The notes under the pieces are model-generated. The model did no database searches. It was given only the letters and a program-made list of their open reading frames with translations, and had not been told where the DNA came from. The position numbers and the translations under genes are program-made. A stretch of 64,000 nt of DNA from Spironucleus salmonicida (taxonomy: Eukaryota; Fornicata; Diplomonadida; Hexamitidae), in assembly GCA_000497125.2 (NCBI GenBank), contig CM035321.1, forward strand, positions 628,001 to 692,000, given 5' to 3'. This document shows, one piece after another, positions 61,966 through 64,000 of this stretch (its first letter is position 1; the number at the start of each line of letters is the position of its first letter).

Positions 61966-62976
61966 ATGTGTTTTTCACCTAAAAACGCTGCCTATCAACG
62001 ATTCGTACTGGCTTGTAAAAATGATGATATCTAGTATGTTGAAAAATCATATCTTGATATTAAGCACACTCCAGACCCTAGTTTTCCGCATTTTAAGTAG
62101 TTTGGCGTATATGGCATTTTCCATGCCCTAATCCACAAATCGACCCAGGTCATTAAATTCCTTGCCCCATTTGAGTTCAACACGCAAACATTCTAGGAGC
62201 TGACTATTCCAGTGATCGACTAGTCCTCCGACTACGTAAAAACCGTCATTTTTTTGTCCAAGCTCTACGACATCGAAACAGACGACGAGTTCATTGTCCT
62301 GCCGGCCCGTTCGACGCCGTTAATGCTTGCGATCATTCTAGGCCAATTAGACGCAGTTTTGCTGCTGCTCGACTCGATCGGCGCCGTGAACACAGACCTC
62401 TGCACCGCACTAGACTACGCCGTCTACACGCGCTCCCAGATGCTCCTCCAGGTGCTCCTCGAGACGCGAATTTTGAACCTCGAATTCATCCACTCCAAAT
62501 CGGTTGAAATCGCAATTTCGTGTGGCAACCACATCATCCTGCAGTACTACAACGACGTCAGCGAGTCCTCGGACGAGTTCTTCATCGCGTACTCGCTCAA
62601 GGTGCACAAGGGCAAAATCGCGCAAAAGCTCAAGCAGCAGATGCTGAAAATCGAGCAGATGGGCCTCCTGACCGAGATGGGGAACTACGTGAAGTGCAGC
62701 GAGCAGCTGATGCGGTTCAACGCGATCGTTCGGCGGATTGGGCTCGGGAGTTCCGAGAAGCGGGATGGGAGCGAGGACCAGATTTAGGGGTCGCTCGTCA
62801 TCAGGCGCTTCACGAGCGTCTCGGCGATTCCGCGGTAGCGGAGTCAAATATCGTCGCAGCGGTCGAATCTGAGCCATGCTGAGAGTTCTGATGTGCTAAA
62901 TTTGAGCGACGAGATAGAGGAGGTGAAAGCGGAAGGAACTGATAGCATGGAGGAGCATAGCGTGCAGGATCTGTGA
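61966..62976 (+). CDS. Ankyrin-repeat-like protein, 336 aa
   Basis: ATG 61966 (MCFSPKNAAYQRF) to TGA 62974. The frame reads through TAG/TAA codons and is AT-rich at first, GC-rich later. Ankyrin-like features are TPLMLAIILGQLDAVLLLLD, ALDYAVYTRSQMLLQVLL, and earlier VYGIFHALIHKSTQVIKFL, spaced like successive helix-turn-helix repeats. A charged helix (KGKIAQKLKQQMLKIEQM) and an acidic Ser-rich tail follow. Ankyrin proteins are numerous in diplomonads and mediate protein binding. Repeats are degenerate, so the class is likely rather than certain. Confidence 0.75.
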
Positions 62977-63618
62977 GATATGGGTATATGGTGAGTTTAA
63001 AAGCAGTGTTCTGCATAGTTTAATGGTTTTCAGTGACTTTATCGCACTTTAGCGTTTCGGATAAAGGATGGTGGTACCAGGGAGTTGGCATGTTGATTTT
63101 AAATGAATTTAAGATGATTTTAGTAATACTTGATTTTTAGGCATTAATTATCAGCTTACGGAAGAAACGCTTAAATGAGTAATTGTTTGATGGTAATACA
63201 TTAAGTATAATGTATTTGGGTGATAGTGGTCTAGATTATTCATATTTGTAGATATCAGAATTTTCAAAATACAATCACGTAGGTGGATAGATGGATTTCT
63301 GAATACTGATTTTTATAGTTAATAAAATAGTGTTCTTGTGTTAAATTATCGTACCTTCTGCAATTCGAAGAATTGGTAAATATTTAGTTTGAAATCATTA
63401 GGTTGTAAAATTAATCTCTTGATTATTATACATTAATTCTAAATATTAAATAATTACGATTAGGTATAAAAATTTGATGATGTAAGGAGTTAACTGTTAA
63501 TTTATTTTTTATATTGAACCAGCTCGTAATTTGATCTATTCTAAACATAAACTAGTAGTTTTAACCAATACATATGGTAATAATCTATTTAAGTCTCTAA
63601 ATAAATGAAGGAAATTTA
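62977..63618. other. AT-rich intergenic region
   Basis: Between the ankyrin-type gene and CRMP-D. Only tiny open frames are present; nothing supported. Confidence 0.45.
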
Positions 63619-64000
63619 TCATTTCTTCTATTTATTGATAAAGTAGTAAGCAAGCCCTCCGCCCACAGCCAATACAATTAATGCTACTCCAACGACAATT
63701 CCAGCAATAGCACCCCCAGAAAGCTTATTTGGAATCTCCTCTTCTTTCTATGCGTCAGATTAGAAGCAGTAATCGCCTAACTTTGCATATCCTGAATCAC
63801 ATTTTTTGCAATTACCATCTTCCAAAATATATCCTATAAGACATGCAATACAACTTGTAGGGGCATTTGCTGAGCATTTTTAATCTGAAAATGTAAAATT
63901 TTCGTTATCAACGCATCCAGTACATAAATTTGGCTTTGAGACATCACAGGTACATGCTAAAGCAGTACAATCACCTTTTGGTGGAAATTTAGTTGGAGTA
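63619..64000 (-). CDS. Cysteine-rich membrane protein CRMP-D (3' end)
   Basis: Minus strand, TGA 63619; the gene runs off the right edge, so about 127 codons are visible. CxxC pairs (CTGC, CIAC, CKKC) lead to GDYCF, then [14 protein letters not shown], a membrane segment and the tail INKQKK, with one TAG inside the tail. Sequence and codon use are AT-rich, with TAR for Gln in at least four places, in contrast to CRMP-A. It is a distinct family member, not a recent copy of A, B or C. Confidence 0.9.

Overview
This window most likely comes from a hexamitid diplomonad (the Hexamita, Spironucleus and Trepomonas group). TAA and TAG are read as glutamine and TGA is the only stop. Three things show this. 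Genes stay open through many in-frame TAA/TAG codons and end at TGA. Duplicated genes carry CAG in one copy and TAG in the other. A tRNA-Gln with anticodon CUA lies at 46691-46762. Cysteine-rich membrane proteins with a Giardia-VSP-like transmembrane end and a Lys-rich tail favour a diplomonad over a ciliate. The genus is not determined. All genes below were read with this code, which joins many fragments and reveals AT-rich genes that a standard-code search misses.

Layout. 1-17 kb: a 4.4-kb inverted duplication (1-4386 and 11641-16026), each arm carrying a GC-rich 573-aa gene and a cysteine-rich surface-protein gene (CRMP-A). The 7.25-kb AT-rich centre holds a CDKAL1-type tRNA methylthiotransferase and several small genes. 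17-31 kb: AT-rich DNA with short genes, a Myb-like gene, a decayed NSUN2 fragment, CRMP-B, a 512-aa membrane protein and its decayed neighbour. 31-36 kb: a peroxiredoxin and the first copy of a 3.6-kb direct duplication. 36-47 kb: a 553-aa membrane protein, a CDK-like kinase, a Gln-rich coiled-coil protein with about 80 TAA/TAG codons, NSUN2, and the tRNA. 47-56 kb: a small membrane protein, a Myb-like gene, CRMP-C (inverted relative of CRMP-B) and the second copy of the 3.6-kb duplication. 56-64 kb: Rab GTPase, GalE, FKBP, an ankyrin-type protein and the 3' end of a fourth CRMP type.

Genes are short, appear intronless, lie on both strands and often converge with gaps under 20 bp. GC-rich genes (CRMP-A, the 573-aa gene) use almost no TAA/TAG, while AT-rich genes use them heavily. 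A TATATAGTATA element lies 10-30 bp upstream of several protein genes and also of the tRNA. The surface-protein loci are the dynamic part: inverted and direct duplications, a mosaic CRMP gene, and genes cut at duplication edges. Housekeeping genes point to tRNA modification (CDKAL1, NSUN2), membrane traffic (Rab), antioxidant defence (peroxiredoxin) and sugar-nucleotide supply (GalE). All positions and readings were made by hand, so short AT-rich genes carry real uncertainty.
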